DNA from: Polyangia bacterium
GTDB taxonomy: Bacteria > Myxococcota_A > Polyangia > Fen-1088
Direction of reading: 5' to 3'
NCBI GenBank assembly: GCA_036268875.1
Contig: DATATI010000034.1
Location: forward strand, 151,875-215,874
Length of the DNA stretch: 64,000 nucleotides
The notes beneath the pieces were generated by a model, which was not told where the DNA came from, ran no database searches, and saw only the letters and a program-made list of their open reading frames with translations. The position numbers and the translations under genes are program-made. Below, piece by piece: positions 45,996 through 54,549 of this stretch (the first letter of the stretch is position 1; each line of letters begins with the position of its first letter).

Positions 45996-48265
45996 GGGCG
46001 CGGCCGATCGCGCTCGCGGCGTCTCTGGCGGCAGTCGTCGGCTGCGGCGGCGGCGGCTCGTCCGGTGCGCAGCAGTGCCGACTGGCGGCGTCCGTGCTCG
46101 CCTCGGCGAACGACGCCAGCGATGGCGGCAACGACGACGACGGCGGCGCGGCCGGCGTGCCCGACGACCTGCAAGAGATCGGCTGCTATGGCGACTTCGA
46201 GGCGCTGGCCTCGGTGCCCATCGATCAATCGATCCCCGGCGGCATCTCGGCCAAGATCGTCTACGACTCGTCCGGCGCCAAGCCGGCGTTGTACTTTCAG
46301 AACAGCAAACGCTTCCTCATCCACTACGACTTCGCCTCGAAGAACCTCTCCGGCCCCGAGCACCCGACCGTCCCGCCGCTGGCCCAGTTCAACACCACGG
46401 AGTACGGCGGCTCGACGGAGAGCGGCCGGCGCTTTCTGCTCGGCGACGTCACGTACTACGAGGGTCCGAAGATCTTCGCGATCGAGATCGCCCCGTACGA
46501 CACCATGCCGGCGGGCGACATCGCCAAGTTCTTCCGGGCGATCAAGGCCAGCGCCTACTTCGGCGCCCGGCTGACCTTTCACCCGACGTCGGACTCGGTA
46601 ACGGCCGTCGCTGCGACCCTTCCCGCCGACGTGCCCGTCAAGACCACCGACGACATCTTCGCCGCCATCGACTACGAGCCGCTGAACCTGGCGACGACTG
46701 TCGGGCAGATCAAGTTCCACACGGCGGCCGAGCTGGCCAGTGACGACAGCGTCGTCGGCTACCAGGACATCGTGGTGCTCGACTCCGCGGTCGGCCAGAT
46801 CCCTCCCTGCGCCGGCCTCATCACCCAGGACTTCCAGACGCCGCTGTCGCACCTCAACGTGCTGTCGGAGAACCGCGGCACGCCGAACATGGGCCTGCGC
46901 AGCGCGCTCACGAATCCGACGTTGCTCCAGTATCAGAATCAATGGGTGCAGTTCACCGTGGGCCCAAGCTCGTGGTCGGCGACGCCGGTCAGCGATGCGT
47001 TCGCGCAGCAATGGTGGGCCGACAACAAGCCGACGCCCGTGACGTTGCCGGTGGCTGATTTCAGCGTCACCGCCATGACCGACGTGCAGGATCTGGTCAT
47101 CGAGGATCCGAAGCACCCCGAGCTGCTTGGCCCGGAGATCGCGACCGCAACCCGCGCGTTCGGTTCCAAGGGCAGCAACTATGGCGTCCTCGCCAATACG
47201 GGCGTCGACGCCGGCGGCAACGTCATCAGCCTGGGCAAGGACGCGACAGGCGCGACGCTGAACGATCCTGAGAAGGCCGTCTACCGCGTGCCCGTGCGTC
47301 CGGCGTTCGTGATTCCGCTTTACTGGTATCACCAGTTCTTCGTCGAGAACGGCTTTTACGATCAGGTGGACGCCATGCTCGCCGACGAGAGCTTCGTCAA
47401 CGACTCGGCGAAGCGCACGCAGGTGCTCACCGACTTCATGAACCAGATCATCGCGGCGCCGCTCAGCCAGGCGTTCTCGGACACGCTGCGCGCGAAGCTC
47501 GAGGCCGCCGGGATCGCGGGCAAGACCGTCCGCTTTCGCAGCAGCACGAACGCCGAGGACCTGGACGCCTTCCCGTGCGCCGGCTGTTACGACTCGAAGA
47601 CCGGCGATCCCGCCGACTGGACGGGCAGCCTGCTGGTCGCCGTGAAGGAGGCCTGGGCGAGCGCGTGGAAGCCGCGCACCTTCGACGAGCGCACGCAGCA
47701 CAGCATCGACCACAAGACCGTCGCCATGGGCTTGCTGGTGCATGAAAACTTCGCCAACCCCAGCGAGTACGCCAACGGCGTCACGCTGACCGCCAACCCC
47801 TTCGAACCGTCGGGCCTCGAGCCCGCCTTCTTCCTCAACTACCAGCAGGGTGGTCAGTACGACGTCGTCGAGCCGGCGGCCGGGATCACGAGCGATGAGA
47901 TCGTCTATTACTGGTACAACTTGCCCGACCAGCCAACAACGTACCTCGCGCACTCGAACATCGTGCTGCCGACGCAGACGGTGCTCAACGCCGCACAGCT
48001 GAACGTTCTCGGCACGGCGCTGGACACCATTCACAAGCGCTTCTCTTACGCCTATGGCCCGCTCGCCGCGACGCCGAACAAAGGCTTTTACGCCGTCGAC
48101 GACGAGAGCAAGTTCCTGTGCACGGCCGACCCGACCGAGAAGACCTTCGTGCCGACGAACTGCAACTACGCCGATCCCAGCAAGAACCACACGGTGCTGA
48201 TCATCAAACAGGCGCGTCCGAACAGCGGCGAGGGTTACCTGAGCAATTCGGGCAACGACAATTGA
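45986..48265 (+). CDS. Secreted dikinase-like lipoprotein (phosphohistidine swivel and PEP-synthase ATP-binding motifs)
   Basis: A 759-residue lipoprotein (lipobox near residue 20, VVGCGG). Residues about 225-320 look like the phosphohistidine swivel domain of PEP-utilising enzymes: FQTPLSHLNVLSENRGTPN, with His289 as candidate. Residues about 395-700 resemble the N-terminal ATP-binding domain of PEP synthase and pyruvate phosphate dikinase: VRFRSSTNAEDLDAF (515-529) and LVHENFAN. Swivel before ATP-binding domain is the order of alpha-glucan, water dikinases. An export signal is odd, as ATP is scarce outside. It starts within the previous gene (10-bp overlap). Confidence 0.7.
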   Translation: MQVRARPIALAASLAAVVGCGGGGSSGAQQCRLAASVLASANDASDGGNDDDGGAAGVPDDLQEIGCYGDFEALASVPIDQSIPGGISAKIVYDSSGAKPALYFQNSKRFLIHYDFASKNLSGPEHPTVPPLAQFNTTEYGGSTESGRRFLLGDVTYYEGPKIFAIEIAPYDTMPAGDIAKFFRAIKASAYFGARLTFHPTSDSVTAVAATLPADVPVKTTDDIFAAIDYEPLNLATTVGQIKFHTAAELASDDSVVGYQDIVVLDSAVGQIPPCAGLITQDFQTPLSHLNVLSENRGTPNMGLRSALTNPTLLQYQNQWVQFTVGPSSWSATPVSDAFAQQWWADNKPTPVTLPVADFSVTAMTDVQDLVIEDPKHPELLGPEIATATRAFGSKGSNYGVLANTGVDAGGNVISLGKDATGATLNDPEKAVYRVPVRPAFVIPLYWYHQFFVENGFYDQVDAMLADESFVNDSAKRTQVLTDFMNQIIAAPLSQAFSDTLRAKLEAAGIAGKTVRFRSSTNAEDLDAFPCAGCYDSKTGDPADWTGSLLVAVKEAWASAWKPRTFDERTQHSIDHKTVAMGLLVHENFANPSEYANGVTLTANPFEPSGLEPAFFLNYQQGGQYDVVEPAAGITSDEIVYYWYNLPDQPTTYLAHSNIVLPTQTVLNAAQLNVLGTALDTIHKRFSYAYGPLAATPNKGFYAVDDESKFLCTADPTEKTFVPTNCNYADPSKNHTVLIIKQARPNSGEGYLSNSGNDN

Positions 48266-48275
48266 GGAGGACAGG

Positions 48276-49025
48276 ATGAAGATCGGACTGGCGGTCCTGG
48301 CCCTGGCCACCATCGGCGCGTCGGCGTGCGGCTCGGGCGGCGGGACGTCCGGCGCGATCATCGACGGCACAGGCTCGTACTATCCGCTCGCCGTCGGCAA
48401 CTCGTGGACGTTCCAGGAGACGGCCACCGACGGCACGGTTTCGAGCGAAGTCGTCTCGGTGGTCGCGCAGGAGATGGTTGGCGGCACCGGTCCAAACGCC
48501 GCCCAGACCGCCTTCAGAGTCGTCACCGGCAACAAGGTCAACGACCCCAACGGCGACAGCGACTGGGAGGCCGAGGTGCAGACGCCCGACCTGCGCGTGG
48601 TGCGCTATCGCGAGGTGAACGTGGGCGAGGGCAAAGGCCTGGAGAAGAACGAGGCCTATTGGGATCCGCCGCGCCTTCGCTGCGAAGAGGCGGCCGACCG
48701 AATCATCGCCGCCGCCAGCTGGGAAGAGGATCCGTACACCGAGTACGACACCGACGTGGACTCCGACGCCGACGGCGGGACGTTCATCCCCGACGGCGGC
48801 ATGACGTCATCCGTCGAGGACGACATCTGGTCAGTCATTGGCGTCGACGAGACGGTGACGGTGCTCGCCGGCAAGTTCAAGACCCTGCACGTCAAGCGCA
48901 TCAACAAGGACTCGTCGGACGGCGTGAAGGAATTTTGGTTTGCCCGCGGCGTCGGCCGCGTCAAGGAGATCGGTGACGGCAAGCCAACGCACGTGCTCAG
49001 CTCGTATCACGTCGTCTCGCCGTAA
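48276..49025 (+). CDS. Lipoprotein of unknown function
   Basis: A 249-residue lipoprotein (lipobox near residue 18, GASACGS), preceded by a strong GAGGAGG ribosome binding site and 10 bp after the dikinase-like gene, so third in the same operon. The sequence YYPLAVGNSWTF and the end WFARGVGRVKEIG occur in a family of uncharacterised exported proteins with a beta-rich fold. There is an Asp-rich loop in the middle (DTDVDSDADGG) that could bind calcium. Confidence 0.65.
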   Translation: MKIGLAVLALATIGASACGSGGGTSGAIIDGTGSYYPLAVGNSWTFQETATDGTVSSEVVSVVAQEMVGGTGPNAAQTAFRVVTGNKVNDPNGDSDWEAEVQTPDLRVVRYREVNVGEGKGLEKNEAYWDPPRLRCEEAADRIIAAASWEEDPYTEYDTDVDSDADGGTFIPDGGMTSSVEDDIWSVIGVDETVTVLAGKFKTLHVKRINKDSSDGVKEFWFARGVGRVKEIGDGKPTHVLSSYHVVSP

Positions 49026-49074
49026 CCGGTGCGCCCTGGAACCGAGCAGCGGAAGGATCGCCGGCGACGGTGCA

Positions 49075-49887
49075 TCAATGCGCGATCACGTGCTCGCGCA
49101 AGGCCGCGAGATCGGCCGGCGAGACGCCTTTCGCCAGCAGGGCGGCCGCGACACCGCCGCGTGCGGCGATCGCGTCGAGGAGGCCCTCGAGGCTTTGCGG
49201 ATACGCGCCCACGGTCAGCGCAGAGAGCGCGTACTCGGCCAGGACATCGTCGCGCGAGGCGCCGAGGGCCAGCAACACGGTGGCGGCCACGATGCCCGTT
49301 CGATCGCGACCAAACGTGCAGTGGAAGTAGACCGGGTACGCATCGGCGCTGGCGAGCGTGTGGAACACCAGCGCAATCGAGGGGTCCGTGTCGAAGTCGG
49401 CGAGGTAGTCCGTCGTGTCGACGTCGAAGGGGATGGGCAGCGGCGCGGCGACCACGGCTGCACCGACGCAGGCTTCATCGGGAAGCGCGGCGCGCTCGGC
49501 GTCCGTGCGGAGGTCGATCAACGTCCGCAGGCCCAGCGCCGCAGCGTCGGCGCAGCCCGATGCCGAGAGGCTCCCAAGCGGCGGCCCACGAAAAAGGACC
49601 CCGCAGGCGACACTGTCCCCCCCGCCCAGCGGCACGCCTCCGAGATCGCGTGCGTTCATGACGTCGCAGGCGAGGACGGGACGGCTGCGCGGGCAGCCGG
49701 CGCCGCCGCCGAGGCCGTCGGACGAGCAATCGGCACGGGCGTCATCGCCAGTGGTCCCTCCCCCATTCGGCGCGACCGCCGGCAAGAGTGGAGAGGTACA
49801 GGCGATGCCGAGCAGACCCAAAATCCCAAGCGCGACCGGCGGGGAGCTTCGGCCACCAATCGATCCACTCCGGCGACAAGGAATCAT
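49075..49887 (-). CDS. Exported tyrosine-protein phosphatase-like lipoprotein
   Basis: A 270-residue protein with a lipobox near residue 30 (LLGIACTS). It has the Cys-x5-Arg phosphatase signature HCTFGRDRTG, the NARDLGG motif and an LIDLRTDAERA block, which fit the Tyr phosphatase family of PF13350 type. Such enzymes can act on phosphotyrosine or phosphoinositides. Extracytoplasmic location suggests it acts on secreted or surface phosphoproteins. It is divergent from the operon at 49938 with about 50 bp between starts. Confidence 0.85.
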   Translation of the reverse strand: MIPCRRSGSIGGRSSPPVALGILGLLGIACTSPLLPAVAPNGGGTTGDDARADCSSDGLGGGAGCPRSRPVLACDVMNARDLGGVPLGGGDSVACGVLFRGPPLGSLSASGCADAAALGLRTLIDLRTDAERAALPDEACVGAAVVAAPLPIPFDVDTTDYLADFDTDPSIALVFHTLASADAYPVYFHCTFGRDRTGIVAATVLLALGASRDDVLAEYALSALTVGAYPQSLEGLLDAIAARGGVAAALLAKGVSPADLAALREHVIAH

Positions 49888-49937
49888 CGTTTTCTTTCAA
49901 CACAATGACACCGTTGAGGCACAAAATCGTTACCGAG

Positions 49938-50921
49938 ATGTCACGCCCCCGCGCAAGCTTCCCTGGGCAGATGGGGGGGGGCGTGCCCGGAGCACTTCTC
50001 CTCGCGGCGCTCTGCGCGGACGCCTGCTCGGGCGGCAGTTCCGCGTCAATACCCGACGGCGGTGACGCGGGCGATCCGGTCGGTGCGTTCAGCGTCCTGC
50101 TGAACGAGGCTCTGGACGGAACCCCGGCCTACGTGTTGATCGTCGGCAACGTCCACAGCGGACCGACGCCCCTGGCGGTGCAGCTCACAGTGAGTGACAC
50201 CGCCGGTAGCTGCCAGCTCTCGAAGCCGGTGGCGTACGCCTGCGGCTCCGGCTGCGGCGGCACCGCCGTCTGCGTCGCTGACGGTGTCTGTCAGAACTCC
50301 CCGACGCTCGAGGACGTCGGCGCGGTGACCGTGTCGGGCGTGGCGAAGGCGATGGGCGACAAGACCGTGATGCTGACATCAGTGAACGGCAACTACAGCC
50401 CGACGGCGGACGAGGAGCCGGCTTATCCGCCTTTCTCCGAGGGCGACGACGTCGAGGTCGACGCGACCGGCGGGAAATACGCGGCGTTCTCGATCCGCGC
50501 GAAGGCGATCGCCCCGCTCGTGCTGCCCGCCGACACCGTCACTGTTCAAAGGAACCAACCCGTGTCGTTGAAGTGGACAGCCGCCGGCGCCGCCGCGACG
50601 TCGAAGATCCACGTCAAGCTGGAGATCAGCCATCACGGCGGCCTCAAAGGACAGATCGACTGCGACACCACGGACACGGGCGCGCTGGATATCTCCGGGT
50701 CGCTGGTGACCGAACTTGTGGACCTGGGGTACTCGGGCTACCCGTCGATTACCGTCAGCCGCAGCGCGATCGGATCCACGACGATCGCGCTCGGGCGCGT
50801 CGATCTGAGAGTCGGCGAGGACATCATTCGTGACGTGCAGATCCCGGGATTGGTCTCGTGCACCGCGGACGCGGACTGCCCGACCGGTCAGACGTGCCAG
50901 ACGGACCTGCAATGCAAATGA
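49938..50921 (+). CDS. Lipoprotein, family A member 2; first gene of the VTC operon
   Basis: A 327-residue lipoprotein (lipobox near residue 32, CADACSG) paralogous to the product at 44952: same Cys pattern, same ISHHGG block, and the CQTDLQCK end. Two beta-rich halves around 40-140 and 160-300. Its stop overlaps the next gene as ATGA. I choose the ATG at 49938, which gives a normal signal peptide and does not run into the phosphatase gene; frames from 49788 or 49905 are longer. Unknown function. Confidence 0.65.
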   Translation: MSRPRASFPGQMGGGVPGALLLAALCADACSGGSSASIPDGGDAGDPVGAFSVLLNEALDGTPAYVLIVGNVHSGPTPLAVQLTVSDTAGSCQLSKPVAYACGSGCGGTAVCVADGVCQNSPTLEDVGAVTVSGVAKAMGDKTVMLTSVNGNYSPTADEEPAYPPFSEGDDVEVDATGGKYAAFSIRAKAIAPLVLPADTVTVQRNQPVSLKWTAAGAAATSKIHVKLEISHHGGLKGQIDCDTTDTGALDISGSLVTELVDLGYSGYPSITVSRSAIGSTTIALGRVDLRVGEDIIRDVQIPGLVSCTADADCPTGQTCQTDLQCK

Positions 50922-51970
50922 AGCCGACGGCGCCCAAGGACGCGCTCCGAATCCGCGCGCTGGCGCAGGCGGCGCTCTTCGCTGCGCTCGGGTCATCGGT
51001 CGCTTGCGGCGGGAGCACGAACGCCGGCGGAGCGGGCACCGGCGGTCAAAGGGGCGGGACGGGAGGCGCCGGGACGGGAGGCGCCGGGACCGGGGGTAAC
51101 GCGGATGCGGCGGCGGGCACCGGCGGCAGCGGTACCGGCGGCTCGACTGCGAGCGGAGCGGCAGGAGACGCCGGCTCGAGCGGCGGAAGCGGCGGCGGGA
51201 CGGGGACCGACGGCTCGTCAGGCGACGCCGGAGCGCTCGCTGACGCCGGGACAGACATCGCCATCCCGACGGCGAAATTCAGCTTCTTCGTGACCAGCCT
51301 CAAGGCGCTGCAGGCGCTCTCCGGCAGCTCGCAAGGTTTCGGAGGGGACCTCCGCTTCGGCGAGACCGGCGCGGGGGCGGGCCTTCGCGGCGCCGACAAG
51401 ATCTGCGCCGCCATCGCGGAACGGAGCCTCCCGGGCACGGGCGCCAAGCCCTGGCGAGCGTTCCTCTCGGCCGTCGCTGGCGAAGACGGCAAGCAAGTGA
51501 ACGCCGTCGATCGGATCGGCGCTGGCCCCTGGTACGACCGCCTGGCACGCACGTTCGCGCTCACGAAGGCCGATCTGCTCTTCACGCGTCCGCGCAACGC
51601 GAACCCGGCGGTCGCCAATGACTTCCCGAACGAAGACGGCGTGGCAAACCACGCGCCCGATGCCACGGCCGGCCAGGTCGACAATCATGACTTTCTCACC
51701 GGTACGAACGCCTCGGGCCAGCTCAACGGACCGAGGTCAACCTGCGCCGACTGGACGGGCAAGACCGGCACAGAAGGCCCGCCGCACGTGGGTCACTCGT
51801 GGCCGCGCGGCACAACGGGTGGATCGGCGAATTGGATGTCCGCGCTCGACGAGGCTGGCTGCGCGGCGGGCATCAATCTCGTCGAGCAGGGCGGACCGAT
51901 CAAAGGACAGGACACCGTGGGCTCCGGGGGCGGATACGGCGGCTTTTATTGTTTCTCACTCACCCCATGA
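50918..51970 (+). CDS. Endostatin-like (DUF1554-type) lipoprotein 2
   Basis: A 350-residue lipoprotein (lipobox GSSVACGG) with a Gly/Thr-rich linker to about residue 105, then the endostatin-like domain: FSFFVTSLKALQALSGSS, GADKICAAIAE, WRAFLSAVAG, GPWYDRLA, NDFPNEDG, DNHDFLTGT, GHSWPRG and a GGYGGFYCF end. ATGA overlap with the family A lipoprotein gene and an 18-bp gap to the VTC gene place it in the same operon, suggesting that it works at the surface with the export genes. Confidence 0.75.
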   Translation: MKPTAPKDALRIRALAQAALFAALGSSVACGGSTNAGGAGTGGQRGGTGGAGTGGAGTGGNADAAAGTGGSGTGGSTASGAAGDAGSSGGSGGGTGTDGSSGDAGALADAGTDIAIPTAKFSFFVTSLKALQALSGSSQGFGGDLRFGETGAGAGLRGADKICAAIAERSLPGTGAKPWRAFLSAVAGEDGKQVNAVDRIGAGPWYDRLARTFALTKADLLFTRPRNANPAVANDFPNEDGVANHAPDATAGQVDNHDFLTGTNASGQLNGPRSTCADWTGKTGTEGPPHVGHSWPRGTTGGSANWMSALDEAGCAAGINLVEQGGPIKGQDTVGSGGGYGGFYCFSLTP

Positions 51971-51988
51971 GGCGCGAACGTTTCATCG

Positions 51989-52873
51989 ATGGCCGGTAGC
52001 AAATTGAATCTCGTTTGGTCATCAGCGCGTGTCGACGGCAAAGAAGCAGCAGAGACGGTGGCGCGCGCGCCGCTCATCAACCTGCCCGTGCGCGAGGTCG
52101 ATCGCTTCGAGCTCAAGTACTGGGTTCCGAACGCCGTCTGCCAGGAGGTCGTCGAGTACGCTCGCCCCTACCTCATACTTGATCCATGGAACGTCAAGGT
52201 GGGGCTCGAACGTCAGTACAATTCGACGCTCTACCTCGAGACACCGCGTCTCGATGCGTACCAGACACACAAGGATCAGGCAGCCGATCGCTACAAGCTG
52301 CGTGTGCGCGCCTACGGCGAGATCCCGGCCGGCATGGCGTTCTTCGAGGTCAAGCGCAAGATCAACGCCATAACCGTGAAGACGCGGGCGCCGGTGCCGA
52401 TCGAAGAGGTCGGGCCCCTCCTCGAAGGAATGGGGCCGATGCCCGAAAAGCTGTCGACCGAAGAACGCCGCAGCCTGGAGAACTTCCTCTTCCTGCAGAC
52501 GGCGACGGGCGCCCGGCCCTACGTGCTCGTGCGAGCGCATCGCGAGTCGTACTGCACGCCCGACCCGCGCGAGGACGTGCGCCTGACGTTCGATCGCGAC
52601 ATCGGCTTCCAGTCGGTGCGCGGGCCGTCGCTCCGCGGCGATCCGCGCGGGTGGATCCCAATCGACGGCTATGACCAGCACGGGTTCTACGGCCAGCACA
52701 CCATGATCGAACTCAAGTTCCCACGTTTCGCGCCTGCCTGGATGGGCCACCTAATTAATAGGCTAGACATGTGGCGGGTCGCCTACTCGAAGTACGTCGC
52801 CGCCGTGCAGTCGCTTATCGATCAGCCGATGACGGACGCGATGGCCTGGGACTTCGCTGGGGAGATCGACTAG
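51989..52873 (+). CDS. VTC-domain polyphosphate polymerase
   Basis: A 294-residue cytoplasmic protein with the tunnel-fold VTC domain that polymerises ATP gamma-phosphates into polyphosphate. Tunnel residues known from yeast Vtc4 appear to be kept: Arg39, Glu41 and Lys43 in RFELKYWV, Tyr78 and the LYLET strand, Lys103/Arg105/Arg107 in KLRVRAYG, Glu120/Lys122 in FEVKRK, Arg182/Arg185, Arg198 with FD at 201-202, Glu241/Lys243 in IELKF and Ser267-Lys268 in YSKYV. There is no SPX domain and no membrane segment. Next gene, DUF4956, starts directly after the stop. Confidence 0.88.
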   Translation: MAGSKLNLVWSSARVDGKEAAETVARAPLINLPVREVDRFELKYWVPNAVCQEVVEYARPYLILDPWNVKVGLERQYNSTLYLETPRLDAYQTHKDQAADRYKLRVRAYGEIPAGMAFFEVKRKINAITVKTRAPVPIEEVGPLLEGMGPMPEKLSTEERRSLENFLFLQTATGARPYVLVRAHRESYCTPDPREDVRLTFDRDIGFQSVRGPSLRGDPRGWIPIDGYDQHGFYGQHTMIELKFPRFAPAWMGHLINRLDMWRVAYSKYVAAVQSLIDQPMTDAMAWDFAGEID

Positions 52874-53527
52874 GTGGAGCAGCGCATCGCCTGGGAAACG
52901 GCAGTCGCGTCGCTCGCGCTTGCCTTCGCGCTCTCGGTCGTCGTCGCCTGGCTTTACTCGGCGACCCATGCCGGACTGTCCTATCTTCGTGGATTCACCC
53001 AGAGCATCGCGATGGGCGGCATCATCGCCGCGTCCGTCATGCTGGCCATCGGCGACGACGTGGCGCGCGGCCTCGGCGTGGTGGGCGCGCTCACCATCGT
53101 CCGCTTCCGGACAACTATCAAGGATACGCGCGACCTCATGTTCGTCTTCGCGGGGCTCGCCGCCGGTGTCGCCAGCGGCGTGCAGAGCTACGCCGTGGCC
53201 ATAGCCGGCACGGGCATGTTCGCTGTGGCCGTCGGCTTCCTGCACGTGACGTCGTTCGGCACGCACCGGCAGTTCGACGCCGTTTTGCGCATCCGCATGC
53301 CCGCCAACTCGCCCGAGCAGCGCGCGTTCACCGACTTGCTTGAACGGCACTGCCGACGCTTCATGCTCGTCAACCTGCGCGAGGCCGGCCACGAGATCTA
53401 CGAGCACTCCTACCAAGTGCAGTTCTCCGATCCAAAGGCCGGCGCCGCCCTCTTGCGCGAGATCAACCTTCTGCCCGGACTCACGGGGGCAACCCTCCTC
53501 ATGCAGGACTCGTCGCTCGAACTATGA
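52874..53527 (+). CDS. DUF4956-family inner-membrane protein
   Basis: A 217-residue protein with four membrane helices (about residues 10-30, 38-60, 70-95, 100-125) and a cytoplasmic domain of about 90 residues. The signature GVVGALTIVRFRTTIKDTRD is kept. The family nearly always sits beside VTC-type genes, often with a CotH-like kinase, and is thought to work with them. It starts with GTG immediately after the VTC stop and overlaps the adaptor gene as ATGA. No CotH gene is near. Confidence 0.88.
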   Translation: MEQRIAWETAVASLALAFALSVVVAWLYSATHAGLSYLRGFTQSIAMGGIIAASVMLAIGDDVARGLGVVGALTIVRFRTTIKDTRDLMFVFAGLAAGVASGVQSYAVAIAGTGMFAVAVGFLHVTSFGTHRQFDAVLRIRMPANSPEQRAFTDLLERHCRRFMLVNLREAGHEIYEHSYQVQFSDPKAGAALLREINLLPGLTGATLLMQDSSLEL

Positions 53528-54549
53528 TCAGATCACGCGCCCGCTTTGCGGCCCCAGCCGCCATCCTCGCCGCAGGGGCCATCTTCTGGACGCTCGCCCA
53601 TGGCGGTACGTTGGGCGGCCTCTCCGCGCGCGGCTACGCCGAGGATCTCGACACGCCTGCCGCGCCGGTCGCCGCCGGCCGCGTCGCGCGCGTCCTTGTC
53701 GAGGTGGGCCAAGCCACGCACACGGGCGACGTCGTGGCTGTCATGGACACGGCCGAGCTGGAGCTCAAGCTCGCGAACGCGCGCCTCGCGCTCAGCCGCT
53801 CGAATACCCAGCTCGGCGCAGGCGAGTTCAAGGCCGGCGCCGCGGTCGCGCGCGCCGAGCTGCTCGTGCTCAGGACCGAGGGGACGCTGACGCGCGACCG
53901 CGCCGAACTGACCGAGGTACAGCAACAACTCGCGCGCCTGGAGAAGCTGGCAAGCGATCAGCTCGTGCAGGCGCGCACCGTCGAGCAGGAAAAGCTCAAG
54001 GAGGCCGACCTCAGGGCCAGCGTCGAGCTGCTGGACGCCGCGACGAAGCAGCGCCGCGCGGGCCTTGGGCGCAAGCAGGGAGGCCAGGCGGCGCTCGACG
54101 AGGTCGAGCTGCAGCTCGCGCCACTGCGCGATGCTGTGCATGTCGCCGAAACGTCCGTCAAGCTCGCGCAGCTTGCCTACGACGAGGCCACCGTGCGTGC
54201 CCACGCCGACGGCGTCGTGTCGGCGATCCTCCGTCACGCGGGCGACGTCGTGCCCGCCGGCACCGAGCTGGTCCGGATCGTCAGCGGCCGCCCCGGCCGG
54301 GTCGTGTGCTGGGTACCGGAGCGTGAGCTCGGCAAGGTCGCCGTCGGGCGCGGCGTCCACCTGCGTGGCCAGAGCCTGTGGAGCGCGCGCTGGAGCGGGC
54401 GCATCGCGGTGGTCGCGCCCGAGGTCGAGGAGGTCCCGGTGCGCGCGCGCCTGGCGCCTCAGGTGCCCGCCTGGGGCCGTCGCGTCGAGCTTGAAACCTG
54501 GCCGCCTCAACCGTTCGTTCTGGGTGAGGTGGTCCATGTTCGTTTCTGA
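53524..54549 (+). CDS. HlyD-type periplasmic adaptor (membrane fusion protein)
   Basis: A 341-residue protein with one N-terminal membrane anchor (about 8-25), a biotinyl-lipoyl half near residues 50-75 (AAGRVARVLVEVGQATHTGDVV), a long coiled coil (about 78-205), then the second lipoyl half (VRAHADGVVSAILRHAGDVV) and a beta-barrel. Adaptors link an inner-membrane transporter to a TolC-type channel. No ABC, RND or MFS pump is encoded nearby, so DUF4956 is the only inner-membrane partner in the operon. Overlaps its neighbours by 4 and 14 bp. Confidence 0.88.
   Translation: MIRSRARFAAPAAILAAGAIFWTLAHGGTLGGLSARGYAEDLDTPAAPVAAGRVARVLVEVGQATHTGDVVAVMDTAELELKLANARLALSRSNTQLGAGEFKAGAAVARAELLVLRTEGTLTRDRAELTEVQQQLARLEKLASDQLVQARTVEQEKLKEADLRASVELLDAATKQRRAGLGRKQGGQAALDEVELQLAPLRDAVHVAETSVKLAQLAYDEATVRAHADGVVSAILRHAGDVVPAGTELVRIVSGRPGRVVCWVPERELGKVAVGRGVHLRGQSLWSARWSGRIAVVAPEVEEVPVRARLAPQVPAWGRRVELETWPPQPFVLGEVVHVRF

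Noticed and set aside
45569-48370. A 933-residue open frame on the minus strand
   Set aside because: It lies opposite the dikinase-like gene and has no motif, signal or ribosome binding site. Long antisense frames are expected at this GC content, and the plus frame has clear family motifs.
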